Below, in pieces: positions 7,771-17,461 of a stretch of 64,000 nt of DNA. This stretch comes from Funiculus sociatus GB2-C1 (GTDB lineage Bacteria > Cyanobacteriota > Cyanobacteriia > Cyanobacteriales > FACHB-T130), in assembly GCF_039962115.1 (NCBI RefSeq), contig NZ_JAMPKJ010000004.1, positions 62,001 to 126,000 on the forward strand, read 5' to 3'. Position numbers and translations under genes: made by a program. Below the pieces are notes generated by a model. The model saw only the letters and a program-made list of their open reading frames with translations, did not search any database and was not told the origin of the DNA. The first letter of the stretch is position 1, and the number at the start of each line of letters is the position of its first letter.

Positions 7771-9219
7771 CTAAGCTCTGATGATTTGGTTCCAACCTTG
7801 GATGACTTCCTGTAAAGGTTCAGGGAGACGGTCTTGTACCATATCCACATAGCGGGTTGTACCTTGCTTGCTGGAGATGGTGACGGTGATATAGTCAGCA
7901 GCACCTTGGGAAGCAGGGTAACTGAGTTGGTTGAACTTCGCTAATTGCGCCTGGTTGAGTATCTGTTGAAACTGTTGCAGTTCGCGGCGAGAAATTTGGT
8001 ATTTTTGTTCCGCAGAGGTAGCGCCATTGGAGCTAACCTGTTGGCGAATCATCCGCCCATCATTAAACAGAATAGTTTGATAGGTGCGACCAGTTATGCC
8101 GCCACTAGAGATGGTGCGAAAGAGTACATCTTTCCCCAAAGACGGTGGTAGTTCGCTTGTAGGAATCTTTGTTGGATTGATGGTGTTAGCATTGCCTATC
8201 TGACTAGCAGCTCTATTCAACCGGACGGTAGTAGCATTTTCATTAGCGTGATAAACCAAGATTTGTTGACCTGCTTCTACAGTTACCTGCCAACCGCGTA
8301 TTAGGATTCTAGGACAAGCTACATTGCGATCGCCCAAACCTAGACAACCATCCCAATTCTTTTGTTCAGCCTTGAGGACGCGCAGTTGGGAAACTGTCAA
8401 CCTGGTTTGTCGGGAAGCCCTCTGCAACACAGCATCTTTAACCGGGTTTGGCAAACTAGCTGTCTGATCTAGCTTGACGATAGAACCAGTGGAATTAGTA
8501 CGATAAACCCAGCGTTGTTGATTGGCTTCTACAATCACTTGCCAACCTTCTACAGTTGCTTGAGAACAGAGAATGTTAGGCTCATATAGACCTAGACAGC
8601 CATCAGACCATGTTTTCTTGTCAGCCTGGATGATACGGACTTGATCGGTTGTCAAATTTAACCGCTTGGCTGCGTCCTGTTTTACAGGGGTAACAACGGA
8701 TTGGGGTAAATTTCCAGGTAAGTTTGTGACAGGATTGGAGTTTTCTTGGCGAACAGTTGTTCCGGTGTTATCGGTGCGATAAACCCAAGTTTTACTACCG
8801 TCAGTCACAACAACGCGCCAACCTGGGACTATAACTGCGGCACATAATTCAGCGGCAGTGCCAAGTCCCAAACAGCCATCTGTCCACTTCTGGCGACTAG
8901 ACTCTTTAATGCTGAATTTTTGAACATTAATGCCAGTTTGACGCGACAAATCTAAAAGGACAGCATTGGCGACGCGGGGGGGTAAGCGATCGCTTTGTTG
9001 CTGCTTGAGAAAAGCTTCCCCGCCAGATAAGCTTTGGGCGACCCTAACATCTTTCACTTTGACGAGTTTAGCGCTAGACTCAGAAAGTGCTGCTGGAGCA
9101 GCAAAAGCTGCTTGCAACAGCGTCATACTAGCACCCAAGGACAAAATGCCAGTTAGCACCACGGCAAGTGTTTGACTTCTGGTTACTGGTATGGAGTGAT
9201 TTTGGAAAATGCGTTTCAT
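7771..9219 (-). CDS. Secreted protein with three tandem ~80-residue repeats, function unknown
   Basis: This protein has 482 residues. A signal peptide is clear: basic MKRIF, a hydrophobic core around residues 18-40, and an AFA-A cleavage-type site near 42. Three homologous modules follow (about 70-150, 170-250 and 255-335). Each has a PepSY-like helix (VANAVLLDLSRQTGI), then W-x-DGCLGLG with a second Cys 6-8 residues later, then GWRVVV and WVYRTDNTGTTVR strands, so each module probably has one disulfide. A different C-terminal domain (about 365-482) begins RTISSGGITGRTYQ and contains ILFNDGRMIRQ. I do not recognise a function; extracytoplasmic location and disulfide formation are inferred. 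The stop codon abuts a heptanucleotide repeat. Confidence 0.8.
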   Translation of the reverse strand: MKRIFQNHSIPVTRSQTLAVVLTGILSLGASMTLLQAAFAAPAALSESSAKLVKVKDVRVAQSLSGGEAFLKQQQSDRLPPRVANAVLLDLSRQTGINVQKFSIKESSRQKWTDGCLGLGTAAELCAAVIVPGWRVVVTDGSKTWVYRTDNTGTTVRQENSNPVTNLPGNLPQSVVTPVKQDAAKRLNLTTDQVRIIQADKKTWSDGCLGLYEPNILCSQATVEGWQVIVEANQQRWVYRTNSTGSIVKLDQTASLPNPVKDAVLQRASRQTRLTVSQLRVLKAEQKNWDGCLGLGDRNVACPRILIRGWQVTVEAGQQILVYHANENATTVRLNRAASQIGNANTINPTKIPTSELPPSLGKDVLFRTISSGGITGRTYQTILFNDGRMIRQQVSSNGATSAEQKYQISRRELQQFQQILNQAQLAKFNQLSYPASQGAADYITVTISSKQGTTRYVDMVQDRLPEPLQEVIQGWNQIIRA

Positions 9220-9385
9220 CAGAACCTCAAAAATTTTCTAATTCCATTGGAGAGCGCACTAATTGAAACGAGCGGCACTCCAAGGGTTATTTGTTGCGTG
9301 TAGCAGACAATAGGCTAGACGCTACTATCCTGCTAGTTGGTTCCAGGCTTGGCAGTAATAGCTTGCTTATGGAGAATTAAGAAAT

Positions 9386-9961
9386 ATGACTTTGCTAGTA
9401 GTCGCTACGGGAAATCCAGGCAAGCTGCGGGAGATGCAGACATATCTAGCTGGATTGGACTGGGAATTGACGCTGAAGCCGGATGAATTAGAGATTGAGG
9501 AGACAGGTGATACCTTCATGGCTAATGCTTGCCTGAAGGCTTCCCAGGTGGCACTCGCCACTGGGGTATGGGCGATCGCAGATGATTCTGGTTTGGAAGT
9601 GGATGCCTTAGATGGCGCACCGGGTATCTATTCGGCTCGTTACGGAAAAACTGACCCAGAGCGAATTGAACGCTTGCTCAACGAGTTAGGTAATGAACTG
9701 AATCGGGAAGCTCAATTTGCGTGCGCGATCGCCATTGCTCGTCCTGATGGTGCGATAGCGATCTCTACCGAGGGGGTTTGTCGGGGCGAAATCCTCCACT
9801 CCCCTCGCGGTACTGGTGGTTTCGGCTACGATCCGATTTTCTTCGTCCCACAAGAGCAAATGACCTTTGCAGAAATGTCCCCAGATTTGAAGCGTCAGTG
9901 GAGTCATCGGGGACAAGCCTTTAAAATTTTGTTACCCCAGCTTCAAGATATTAAATTTTAG
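9386..9961 (+). CDS. rdgB: XTP/dITP pyrophosphatase (RdgB/HAM1)
   Basis: This protein has 191 residues, the usual size for the family. The N-terminal nucleotide-binding motif ATGNPGKLREMQTYL (residues 7-21) and the core IADDSGLEVDALDGAPGIYS (about 66-85) include the metal-binding and catalytic acidic residues. A second hallmark is GYDPIFFVP. The enzyme hydrolyses non-canonical purine triphosphates (dITP, XTP) to monophosphates and pyrophosphate, keeping them out of DNA and RNA. A GGAG sits 11-14 bp before the ATG. It is convergent with glnB. Confidence 0.95.
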   Translation: MTLLVVATGNPGKLREMQTYLAGLDWELTLKPDELEIEETGDTFMANACLKASQVALATGVWAIADDSGLEVDALDGAPGIYSARYGKTDPERIERLLNELGNELNREAQFACAIAIARPDGAIAISTEGVCRGEILHSPRGTGGFGYDPIFFVPQEQMTFAEMSPDLKRQWSHRGQAFKILLPQLQDIKF

Positions 9962-10131
9962 ATTTTGCGGAGGCGAAGCAGTTTCCCCGCCTCCGATGAT
10001 TTTAAATTCAAGAACAATCTAAAATCACGCGATATTTTGGGAAGAACGGGAGGTTGGGGAAGAACCAGTAATGGTTCAACTCCCTCATCAATCTCCCCAA
10101 AAATCGCTTCAAAATCTAAAATCCAAAATCG

Positions 10132-10482
<351 letters not shown>

Positions 10483-10508
10483 TCAGTTTGTTGTGATTTT
10501 CGTGTATC

Positions 10509-10532
10509 TGTACAACCAATTTGTACAACCAA
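10509..10532. repeat. Direct repeat TGTACAACCAA in the glnB leader
   Basis: TGTACAACCAA occurs at 10509-10519 and again at 10522-10532, a 13-bp period, between the NtcA box and the glnB start. It may be a second regulator site or chance; both copies lie within the likely transcript. Confidence 0.35.
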
Positions 10533-10583
10533 AAGTATCAGTGTGCGGCGGCTATTTTTTATCACTGCTCAAACAAAGATTTT

Positions 10584-10597
10584 GTATTCTATGATAC
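10584..10597 (-). promoter_or_regulatory. NtcA-binding site upstream of glnB
   Basis: GTATTCTATGATAC is a perfect GTA-N8-TAC palindrome. On the minus strand it is followed after about 22 bp by TAAAAA, near the -10 position of class II NtcA promoters (consensus TAN3T). NtcA control of glnB is established in other cyanobacteria. Confidence 0.75.
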
Positions 10598-10857
10598 ATA
10601 TGTTTGGGAGCGATTGTTCTGAGAAACAATCGTGCTGTAACGGCTGCTTTGCCGCGAAGCGATCGCTCTGACTGTAGTAGTATTTCGGCACAGCGCTTTT
10701 TTAACCTGTTAATCCCCAACCCCCATGACTCAGGAGCTAATATATCGGGTTAAAAAGAGCAATGTTCCTTTAGCCTCAATGCACACTTTATCAAAACAGG
10801 TAGATCCTTCTCAATGTCTGTCCATTACAAGCTAAAGGGTGAATTGGCGATGCAAGC

Positions 10858-11469
10858 TTAACGACTATTATTATTTAGAAGCGGGCGCACAATCAAAAAG
10901 CCCGTACCAAACGCCGTCGCCACGATGAGAAAGATGACCAGCAATAACCACCACCCACTAACATCTGGGGAACGTTCTGGTGGGGTTGGGCGACGATACC
11001 TACCTTCTTCGTGTTCTATAACCAAGTTTTCAGGAAAGGCGGATGAGATTGGTTCAGGTTTGGGAGGAGGTAAGACTTCCACGGATCTCTCCACCCCAGC
11101 AGGACGAGGAGGACGCGGTTGCGAACGCCGCTTAGGTGATTTTTCGTCTCTAGTCCGAACTTCCGGTTCGACTAGAGGCGGAATGAAATCAACTCGGTTC
11201 CCGGTAGAAAGGGAATCTACTACCTGTTGGGCGTGCAAAGAAACTTGGGCAACTTTTTCTATTTCTTGTCGCAGTTGTTGATTCTCTTGGGCTAACTGCT
11301 GATTTTGGGTATTCAGCGAGTCTAGCATCGCTTGTGCTGCTTGCAACTCAGCAGAGAGTTCCTTGTAAACTGAAATTGGCACAGACGGGCGATAGGCTGT
11401 GGATGGATGGGAGGACTGCTCTGGGAAATGAGCAGTTTGCATGGGCGATCTGGTAGTAGGATTGGACAT
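10858..11469 (-). CDS. Coiled-coil protein with C-terminal membrane anchor, unknown function
   Basis: This protein has 203 residues. Residues about 30-90 form a coiled coil rich in Gln, Glu and Leu (VYKELSAELQAAQAMLDS, then LAQENQQLRQEIEKVAQ). A Pro/Arg-rich linker follows (SPKRRSQPRPPRPAG). A single transmembrane helix near the end (about 174-195, WWLLLVIFLIVATAFGTGFLI) makes it a tail-anchored protein with most of its mass in the cytoplasm. I know of no named family. It lies between glnB and thiD/ftsZ with no overlap. Its topology would suit a scaffold, but that is speculation. Confidence 0.7.
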   Translation of the reverse strand: MSNPTTRSPMQTAHFPEQSSHPSTAYRPSVPISVYKELSAELQAAQAMLDSLNTQNQQLAQENQQLRQEIEKVAQVSLHAQQVVDSLSTGNRVDFIPPLVEPEVRTRDEKSPKRRSQPRPPRPAGVERSVEVLPPPKPEPISSAFPENLVIEHEEGRYRRPTPPERSPDVSGWWLLLVIFLIVATAFGTGFLIVRPLLNNNSR

Positions 11470-11616
11470 TATTGGTTTAGCCTAAGTTCTGTAAGGCAAC
11501 AATAGTGTAAAATTGCGCGACTCTGACAGCCATTTTTTAACAAATTTGCTCTAGTTACAACCACACAAGCCTGTAAATTTAGAAATTTTAGATTGTCAAC
11601 CCGAAAGTGTCTAGAC

Positions 11617-12444
11617 TCAGGGTGTATTTCCTTGCAGGAGGGGAAAAAAGTGTCCTACGGGGCCCTGACCTTGACCAATGGCTAAAGAGTATCTTAATGC
11701 AGTGGTGACGTAATCTTTGGCTTTTTGTACCGCAGATAAGCGATCGCACCCTAGAGCTAGATTAGCAGCGATCGCAGCTGCCAGAGTGCAACCCGTCCCA
11801 TGAGTATTGCTGGTATCCACCACCGCCGTTTTCAAAGTTTCCAATTTGTGACCATCAAACCAGACATCAACGCCGCGTAAATTTCCCTGCATTCCTCCTC
11901 CCTTGACCAATACAGCCTTTGCTCCCAGCTGATGGATGCGTTGGGCAGCAGCCCGCATATCATCTAGAGTATGAAGCTGTAAACCGCTCAATAGTTGAGC
12001 TTCGTAGCGGTTCGGTGTCACAATCGTTGCCTTGGGGATCAAGACATTCTGTAAAGTTGCCACAGCCTCATCGTTAATCAACACAGCGCCCGTGCGCGAT
12101 ACCATTACCGGATCTACCACTAAATTATTAAGTTTCATAACTTCCACCTGCTGCGCCACAGCCGCGATAATTTCCGCTGTGAGCAACATTCCCGTTTTCA
12201 CTGCTTGCACGCCGATATCCGTCACCACCGCCTCAATCTGAGCGACAACCGCATCTACAGGTAGAGCATCAACCCGCGTCACCAAGACCGTATTCTGAGC
12301 CGTCACGCAAGTTATAGCACTGGTGCCATGAACGCAGTGAAAGGCAAACGTTCGTAAATCAGCTTGAATACCCGCACCGCCGCCACTATCGGAACCAGCG
12401 ATGGTAAGAGCAACAGGAACGCTTGATTTGTCTGTAACACTCAT
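11617..12444 (-). CDS. thiD: Hydroxymethylpyrimidine/phosphomethylpyrimidine kinase
   Basis: At 275 residues this is the usual ThiD length. The N-terminal substrate loop GSDSGGGAGIQADLRTFA (residues 18-35), the central VVDPVMVSRTGAVL and the anion-hole motif GTGCTLAAAIAANLALG (about 217-233) identify the ribokinase-fold pyrimidine kinase. It phosphorylates HMP and then HMP-P for thiamin synthesis. It is transcribed in the same direction as ftsZ upstream but with a 280-bp gap, so is probably a separate unit. No TPP-riboswitch-like sequence was recognised in front of it. Confidence 0.95.
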   Translation of the reverse strand: MSVTDKSSVPVALTIAGSDSGGGAGIQADLRTFAFHCVHGTSAITCVTAQNTVLVTRVDALPVDAVVAQIEAVVTDIGVQAVKTGMLLTAEIIAAVAQQVEVMKLNNLVVDPVMVSRTGAVLINDEAVATLQNVLIPKATIVTPNRYEAQLLSGLQLHTLDDMRAAAQRIHQLGAKAVLVKGGGMQGNLRGVDVWFDGHKLETLKTAVVDTSNTHGTGCTLAAAIAANLALGCDRLSAVQKAKDYVTTALRYSLAIGQGQGPVGHFFPLLQGNTP

Positions 12445-12727
12445 ATTAGAAATTGGTAATTGGTAAAAAGGTAATTGGGGGAATCAAGTACATCGTAAGT
12501 AGTATTCATTACCTGTTACCTATTACTTGTTACCTCATATTGCGATTAAATTGACCCGATTCCGCCTTAAAAATATAGATTGTACAAATAGCTAAACCTA
12601 CAGCGCTCTTGGCAGTGTCCAAGAATGTCGCATCCTGCTAATAAATTTCCCACCAATTATTAAAAATTAAAAATTAAAGATTAAAAATTTTTGATTTTTA
12701 ATGCTTTATTTTTAATTTTTAATTCTT
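12445..12727. other. AT-rich intergenic stretch between ftsZ and thiD
   Basis: It holds TAATTGGTAA-like short repeats near 12450-12540 and, at 12660-12722, an A/T-only stretch (TTAAAAATTAAAAATT with its inverse) that can fold into a weak hairpin just after the ftsZ stop and may act as its terminator. No gene is seen. Confidence 0.45.
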
Positions 12728-14005
12728 CTAACGTTGTGGTGGACGGCGTCTGCGGAGAAAGTCTGGAATATCCAATCCAGAGCCAGCTTCTGGCCTAGGC
12801 TCATAAGTAGGCGTGGGTGGAGGAACTGGTGTTGGTGCCACTGGGCGCTGCGGTTGTCTGGGAGTGCGCGTTTCTCTCGCTGCTGGTGTGGACTGAACTT
12901 CTCCACTAAATCCCGTAGCAATAACGGTAATTCTCACCTCGCCTTGCAGCCTGTCATCAATCACAGCTCCAAAGATGATGTTAGCGTTGGGATCGACAAC
13001 CTCATAGATTGTTTCCGCTGCGGCGTTCACCTCGTGTAGCGTCAAGTCGCTGCCGCCTGTAATGTTAAATACTACACCTCTAGCTCCTTCAATCGAGGAC
13101 TCTAGCAAGGGGGAAGAAATTGCGGCAACTGCGGCTTCTCTGGCTCTTGATTTCCCAGAGCCAACACCGATTCCCATCATCGCCGATCCCGCATCTGCCA
13201 TCACTGCGCGCACATCGGCAAAGTCAACATTTACCAGGCCGGGGATAGTAATAATATCAGATATCCCCTGCACACCCTGGCGCAGAATGTCATCTGCCAT
13301 TAGGAAGGCTTCTTGTACTGGCGTTTGTTCTTGAATTACCGACAACAACTTATTGTTGGGGATCACGATTAGGGTGTCCACCCGACTTTGCAAAGCGGCA
13401 ATGCCTTCATCTGCCTGAGAAGTGCGGCGGCGTCCCTCGAAGGTGAAAGGACGAGTGACAACACCCACCGTCAATGCTCCCATTTCTTTAGCCACTTCCG
13501 CGACAACGGGGGCAGCGCCAGTACCCGTACCGCCGCCCATACCAGCGGTGATGAACACCAAATCGGTGTTTTCTAGGGCATGAGCGATTTCGTCCCGCGA
13601 TTCTTCTGCTGCCTTTTGCCCGATGGCAGGATTGCCGCCAGCACCCAAACCTCGTGTCAATTTTTGTCCCATTTGCAAGCGTCTGGGGGCTAACGAGTGC
13701 GATAGTGACTGGGCATCTGTATTGATTGACCAAAACTCAACGCCACTTACATCACTGGCGATCATGCGATTAACCGCATTGCCTCCACCCCCACCAACAC
13801 CAATCACTTTAATTTTGGCGACGCTACCTGGCACGATGTTGTCACTCCTGGTTTCTTCCTTGGGTGTCTTGCTGGCATCGTGTTGACCTAAATGTAACCC
13901 AGCGTTGTTAAACGGGTTGGCGTTGTCCACGGAGAGTGGACGAAGAGCGTTTCCTGTGGTATGTGAGCTTTGATTGTCAAGCCCTGGTTTACTATTGAGC
14001 GTCAT
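12728..14005 (-). CDS. ftsZ: Cell division protein FtsZ
   Basis: This protein has 425 residues. After a 60-residue N-terminal extension typical of cyanobacteria ([14 protein letters not shown]), the tubulin-like GTPase begins at [18 protein letters not shown]. The tubulin signature [19 protein letters not shown] is intact, as is the catalytic T7 loop [11 protein letters not shown]. After a Pro-rich linker the conserved C-terminal peptide [11 protein letters not shown] is present, which binds membrane tethers such as ZipN/Ftn2 and SepF. FtsZ polymerises into the division ring. It follows ftsQ on the same strand, 234 bp away, the standard cyanobacterial ftsQ-ftsZ order. Confidence 0.98.
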   Translation of the reverse strand: MTLNSKPGLDNQSSHTTGNALRPLSVDNANPFNNAGLHLGQHDASKTPKEETRSDNIVPGSVAKIKVIGVGGGGGNAVNRMIASDVSGVEFWSINTDAQSLSHSLAPRRLQMGQKLTRGLGAGGNPAIGQKAAEESRDEIAHALENTDLVFITAGMGGGTGTGAAPVVAEVAKEMGALTVGVVTRPFTFEGRRRTSQADEGIAALQSRVDTLIVIPNNKLLSVIQEQTPVQEAFLMADDILRQGVQGISDIITIPGLVNVDFADVRAVMADAGSAMMGIGVGSGKSRAREAAVAAISSPLLESSIEGARGVVFNITGGSDLTLHEVNAAAETIYEVVDPNANIIFGAVIDDRLQGEVRITVIATGFSGEVQSTPAARETRTPRQPQRPVAPTPVPPPTPTYEPRPEAGSGLDIPDFLRRRRPPQR

Positions 14006-14239
14006 TGCAAATAGGAAGGGTCAATAAACAGCTTTTTCAGTTTAGGGAAGCGATATGAGTCAACTATAGGGTAAGTTGACCCTTAAAACCAACGAGTGTC
14101 ATAGGTGCATTGACGTTCCTAAAGAGGTCTGGCGGCAACTGTCTGAAGGATGATGCTGTTCTTAAAATGCAGTATAAAGAATTAATTAATTTCGGGGGAC
14201 GACTTCTGGCTTAAGCATGAGTTAGTTGCACCTATGATT

Positions 14240-15103
14240 TTAAGGGTTGTTGGTTGTCACGGGGGCGGTGACTTTTTTCATTTGAATGGCTGGAGAATCT
14301 GGGTTTTTCAGGTCGATATAGGCAATTTGGCTAGTGGAAAGATGGGCTGGCAAATCGCGCATTCGATCGAGGACAGCCAGCTGATAGGCAAATCGGGAAC
14401 TATAAGAACCAAAATGTACCATTCCTTGCTCAGTACGAAGAATTAAATTGGCTGGTTGTTGCCAATTTATCTCAAAAACCTTGACTGGGGAGCGGCTTAC
14501 TGCATGGTAAAGTGCTGACCAATAGGGGCGATATTCATCTCTATAGCCAATGATTTTTAAGGTGGGTAAGGGAATAGTTGGCTTTAGTCCGGCGTAGCTT
14601 TCTAAGGGCATCCAGACACCATCTTCGTCCAACAAACCAGCTGATAAGGGCTGGGGCGGTGATCCCGCACGAGGTGTTGTTTTGGTTGGGGAAGAAGTGC
14701 GGGCTAAAAGAGCGATCGCTACCGGATGTCTCTCTTTAACTTGTACAGTCAAACTGGGGGGAAACAGTTGCCGGGTAACGGTGGCTTGTTCTATGGCTGG
14801 CTGCAATTCCAACTTTTCGGCAATAATTTCCGGTTGCAGGCGCAGCAAATACTGCGGGTAGGAAAGCGACAGTAGCGACTGAATCGCTTGTTTTGAGAGA
14901 ATTTTATTGCCTTCAATCTCAATTTGATCTGGTTTTAGGATCACCCAGGCTGGTAAAGTCGTTACCCAAACTAAACCGCCAGCCAATCCAGCGATGAATA
15001 GACTTCGCCAAACCGCCTGAAAAGATTTCATCCGTCGTTGGCGACGTAACTTTTGCCGTCTTTGGGTCAATTCTGTCTGAGATACTGATGCGATGCTTGT
15101 CAT
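14240..15103 (-). CDS. ftsQ: Cell division protein FtsQ/DivIB
   Basis: This protein has 287 residues. It has a basic cytoplasmic tail (RRQKLRRQRRMKSF), a single transmembrane helix (about residues 33-52, LFIAGLAGGLVWVTTLPAWV) and then a POTRA domain beginning IEIEGNKILSKQAIQSLL with VQVKERHPVAIALL. An FtsQ-type beta domain with LLDEDGVWMPL continues to about 265. In the divisome FtsQ links FtsK to the FtsBL/FtsWI septal synthase. It is placed just upstream of ftsZ on the same strand. Conservation is low, as usual for FtsQ, but architecture and context agree. Confidence 0.92.
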   Translation of the reverse strand: MTSIASVSQTELTQRRQKLRRQRRMKSFQAVWRSLFIAGLAGGLVWVTTLPAWVILKPDQIEIEGNKILSKQAIQSLLSLSYPQYLLRLQPEIIAEKLELQPAIEQATVTRQLFPPSLTVQVKERHPVAIALLARTSSPTKTTPRAGSPPQPLSAGLLDEDGVWMPLESYAGLKPTIPLPTLKIIGYRDEYRPYWSALYHAVSRSPVKVFEINWQQPANLILRTEQGMVHFGSYSSRFAYQLAVLDRMRDLPAHLSTSQIAYIDLKNPDSPAIQMKKVTAPVTTNNP

Positions 15104-15864
15104 CCTAACTTCTCAATCGGAGTTTTTGGTGCGCCAGACGTACTGCACTCAACAAAAAAAAGTTCTGTTTGGGGAGTTATCAAGCTTGATAACCCTACGT
15201 AACTTTAACCGAGATATCGGGAGTCGATCCCATTCCCACCTGAGAGGGAAATATCGCGGCAAAAGTATCTGACCGTTGGCAAAAAATAACGATCACAAAA
15301 CCCATGTAATCCCAGCTTACATCTAGGTGATGTGAAATCTTTTTCGCTTTTCAACACGGGTCGTCAGGAAGTGTAGCGGAATATTACAACGTCTAGATAT
15401 TAACGTGTCAGAGCCATCATGGAATCACTTTAGGAAGATTATCAAGAAAATTTTCGATTGATCCCCAGACAAAATCCTTTTTTCTTCTTTTGCTTGCGGC
15501 ACCAGAGGGGAACTAGGAACTGGGGTAGGTATGGAAATTCACCCGATTGTCCTCTCACACCAGCCTCTTGCGGATGCCCAAAGAGTGAGTAGCAAAAAAA
15601 GACAAACTGTGTCTTTCCGGCTGGAGGATAAAAGCGATCGCGTTTAAACTTCGCCCCGCCATTCCTATCTCTAATAAGTAATCCGCTCTCATAGAAAGGG
15701 CATATATCATACATTTTATACGCAAAAAGAATACCAAAACGAATACATTTATGTGCAGGGGGGTGCTACCCTCCAACCCATAGAGGGGAAATTTAAGGGA
15801 AGCTATCCGGTAGAAGTAGAAGGGAGGTACCCAGAGGGATGCCCTTAACATAACTGAGGTCTAA
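15104..15864. other. 760-bp intergenic region with divergent promoters
   Basis: It separates ftsQ (minus) from the NTPase gene (plus). Two overlapping minus-strand frames of 90 and 98 codons exist, but they lack family features and look like chance. I see no tRNA cloverleaf or terminator. A 5' leader or small RNA cannot be excluded. The region just before the NTPase is rich in short G/C runs (gggaggtaccc near 15821). Confidence 0.4.
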
Positions 15865-17214
15865 ATGAAACTGGACTTAATTAGATTTTATAAAGCCTGT
15901 AACCCAGCCAAGACCCTAATCTTCTCGAAGCCGGAGGATCGTTCGTACTATATCGATTTTTCCTCTGTACGGGGTGGAAAAATCATTGAGGCAATTGGGC
16001 GAACTATTACCCGAATTTCGCCCGACGATCCTACCAGTCAGATGTTTACAGGGCATATCGGCTGTGGGAAATCTACAGAACTGTTTCGCCTGAAAGCCGA
16101 CTTGGAGGCACAGAAATTTCATGTAGTTTATTTCGAGTCTGGTCAAGAACTAGACATGGCGGATGTAGATATCAGCGATATTTTACTGGCGATCGCGCGT
16201 CAAGTCAGCGAAAGCCTCGAAGAAATTCAGATTCGGCTAAAACCCAGTTACTTTGCCAATCTGTTCACTGAAATTAAAGATATCCTGCAAACTCCCATCG
16301 ACGTTTCAGCTGAAGCCGAGTTATCCATCGGTATTGGCAGAATTACCGCCAAAACCAAAGACAGTCCCAAACTCCGGGATCAATTACGCCAGTATCTGGA
16401 ACCTCGAACCGAAGGCTTTTTGAAAGCTATCAACGAAGAATTGCTAAAACGGGCGAACGAGGAACTGAAGCGACGTGGTAAAAAAGGGTTGGTGGTGATT
16501 ATCGATAACCTGGATCGCCTGGATAATACTCGCCCCTTAGCAGGTTCGCAGAAACTTTTGCCAGAGTACCTGTTTATCGACCGAGGCGGACAGTTACGCC
16601 GCCTGAATTGCCATGTAGTTTACACAATACCCCTGGCATTGATTTTCTCAAACGATTACGAAACCCTGAAAAATCGTTTGGGGGGTGGGGTTGCTCCCAA
16701 AGTATTGCCAATGGTACCAGTGCGAAACCGAGATGGTAGTGACTGCGAACCGGGAATGACTTTGCTGCGAAAAATGGTGATGGCGCGTGCTTTTCCAGAG
16801 GTAGCGCCAGAGCAGCATCATTTGCTAATAACAGAGATTTTCGATTCTCCGGAAACCCTTGCCCGATTGTGTCGCGTCAGCGGCGGTCATGTGCGAAACC
16901 TCTTGGGATTACTCTACAGTTGTCTTCAGCAGGAAGATCCGCCATTTTCGCGCAGCTGTTTAGAGAACGTGATTAAAGAGTATCGCGATGACTTGGTGCT
17001 GGCCATTGATGAAGAGGAGTGGGATTTGTTGTTTCAAGTGGTGCAATTGCAAACTCTTAAGGGTGAGAAAGAATACCAGAGTCTGCTTAGAAGTATGTTT
17101 GTCTTTGAATATCGCGACGAGCAGGGGCGCTGGTTTGGGCTGAATCCGGCTTTGACAGAAACGCCCAAATTCATGTCTTTCGCGGCTATGAATGAGTTAC
17201 AGTTCCAAAAATAA
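15865..17214 (+). CDS. P-loop NTPase (AAA/KAP-like), function unknown
   Basis: This protein has 449 residues. The Walker A motif FTGHIGCGKSTELFRL lies at about residues 60-75 and the Walker B VVIIDNLDRL at about 209-218. A sensor-like segment, HVVYTIPLALIF, follows near 250. Charged helices (EELLKRANEELKRRGKK) lie between. The C-terminal third is helical (LARLCRVSGGHVRNLLGLL), resembling an AAA+ lid or winged helix. This type is found in several cyanobacteria as a stand-alone ATP-binding protein and resembles STAND or KAP-type switch ATPases. No partner effector lies beside it. A strong terminator follows 50 bp downstream. The start is ATG with GAGG 8 bp upstream. Confidence 0.7.
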   Translation: MKLDLIRFYKACNPAKTLIFSKPEDRSYYIDFSSVRGGKIIEAIGRTITRISPDDPTSQMFTGHIGCGKSTELFRLKADLEAQKFHVVYFESGQELDMADVDISDILLAIARQVSESLEEIQIRLKPSYFANLFTEIKDILQTPIDVSAEAELSIGIGRITAKTKDSPKLRDQLRQYLEPRTEGFLKAINEELLKRANEELKRRGKKGLVVIIDNLDRLDNTRPLAGSQKLLPEYLFIDRGGQLRRLNCHVVYTIPLALIFSNDYETLKNRLGGGVAPKVLPMVPVRNRDGSDCEPGMTLLRKMVMARAFPEVAPEQHHLLITEIFDSPETLARLCRVSGGHVRNLLGLLYSCLQQEDPPFSRSCLENVIKEYRDDLVLAIDEEEWDLLFQVVQLQTLKGEKEYQSLLRSMFVFEYRDEQGRWFGLNPALTETPKFMSFAAMNELQFQK

Positions 17215-17263
17215 AAAGGCAAAAAAAGAATTTCTTCTCTCCTTCCAGTCTCCGGCGGGGAAT

Positions 17264-17310
17264 GCCTAATGTGTTAAGCGAAGCTAACACATTAGGCGTC
17301 AGTTTTTTTT
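17264..17310 (+). terminator. Rho-independent terminator after the NTPase gene
   Basis: The arms GCCTAATGTGTT and AACACATTAGGC (12 bp), with an inner AGC/GCT and GAA loop, span 17264-17297. A run of eight T follows at 17303-17310. This is the strongest intrinsic terminator in the window. Confidence 0.9.
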
Positions 17311-17461
17311 GGCTGCAAGAGGGGAGGCGTAGCCATGCTGCATCCGTTCTTAGTCGGAGGCTGGAAGAATACGAGGATAACAGTATCTGGATTCGGAGCG
17401 CGGTAAACTGTTTAAACTGGCTTGTAACCCAGAAGCCCCTGATAGTTAAAGAGATACCGCT

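Noticed and set aside
15210-15245. tRNA-like GGGAGTCGATCCC segment near ftsQ
   Set aside because: No acceptor stem, anticodon arm or proper T-loop could be drawn around it.
15442-15851. Two overlapping minus-strand frames (90 and 98 codons) upstream of the NTPase
   Set aside because: They overlap each other in different frames, show odd composition with many Phe and Tyr, and have no recognisable motif or RBS.
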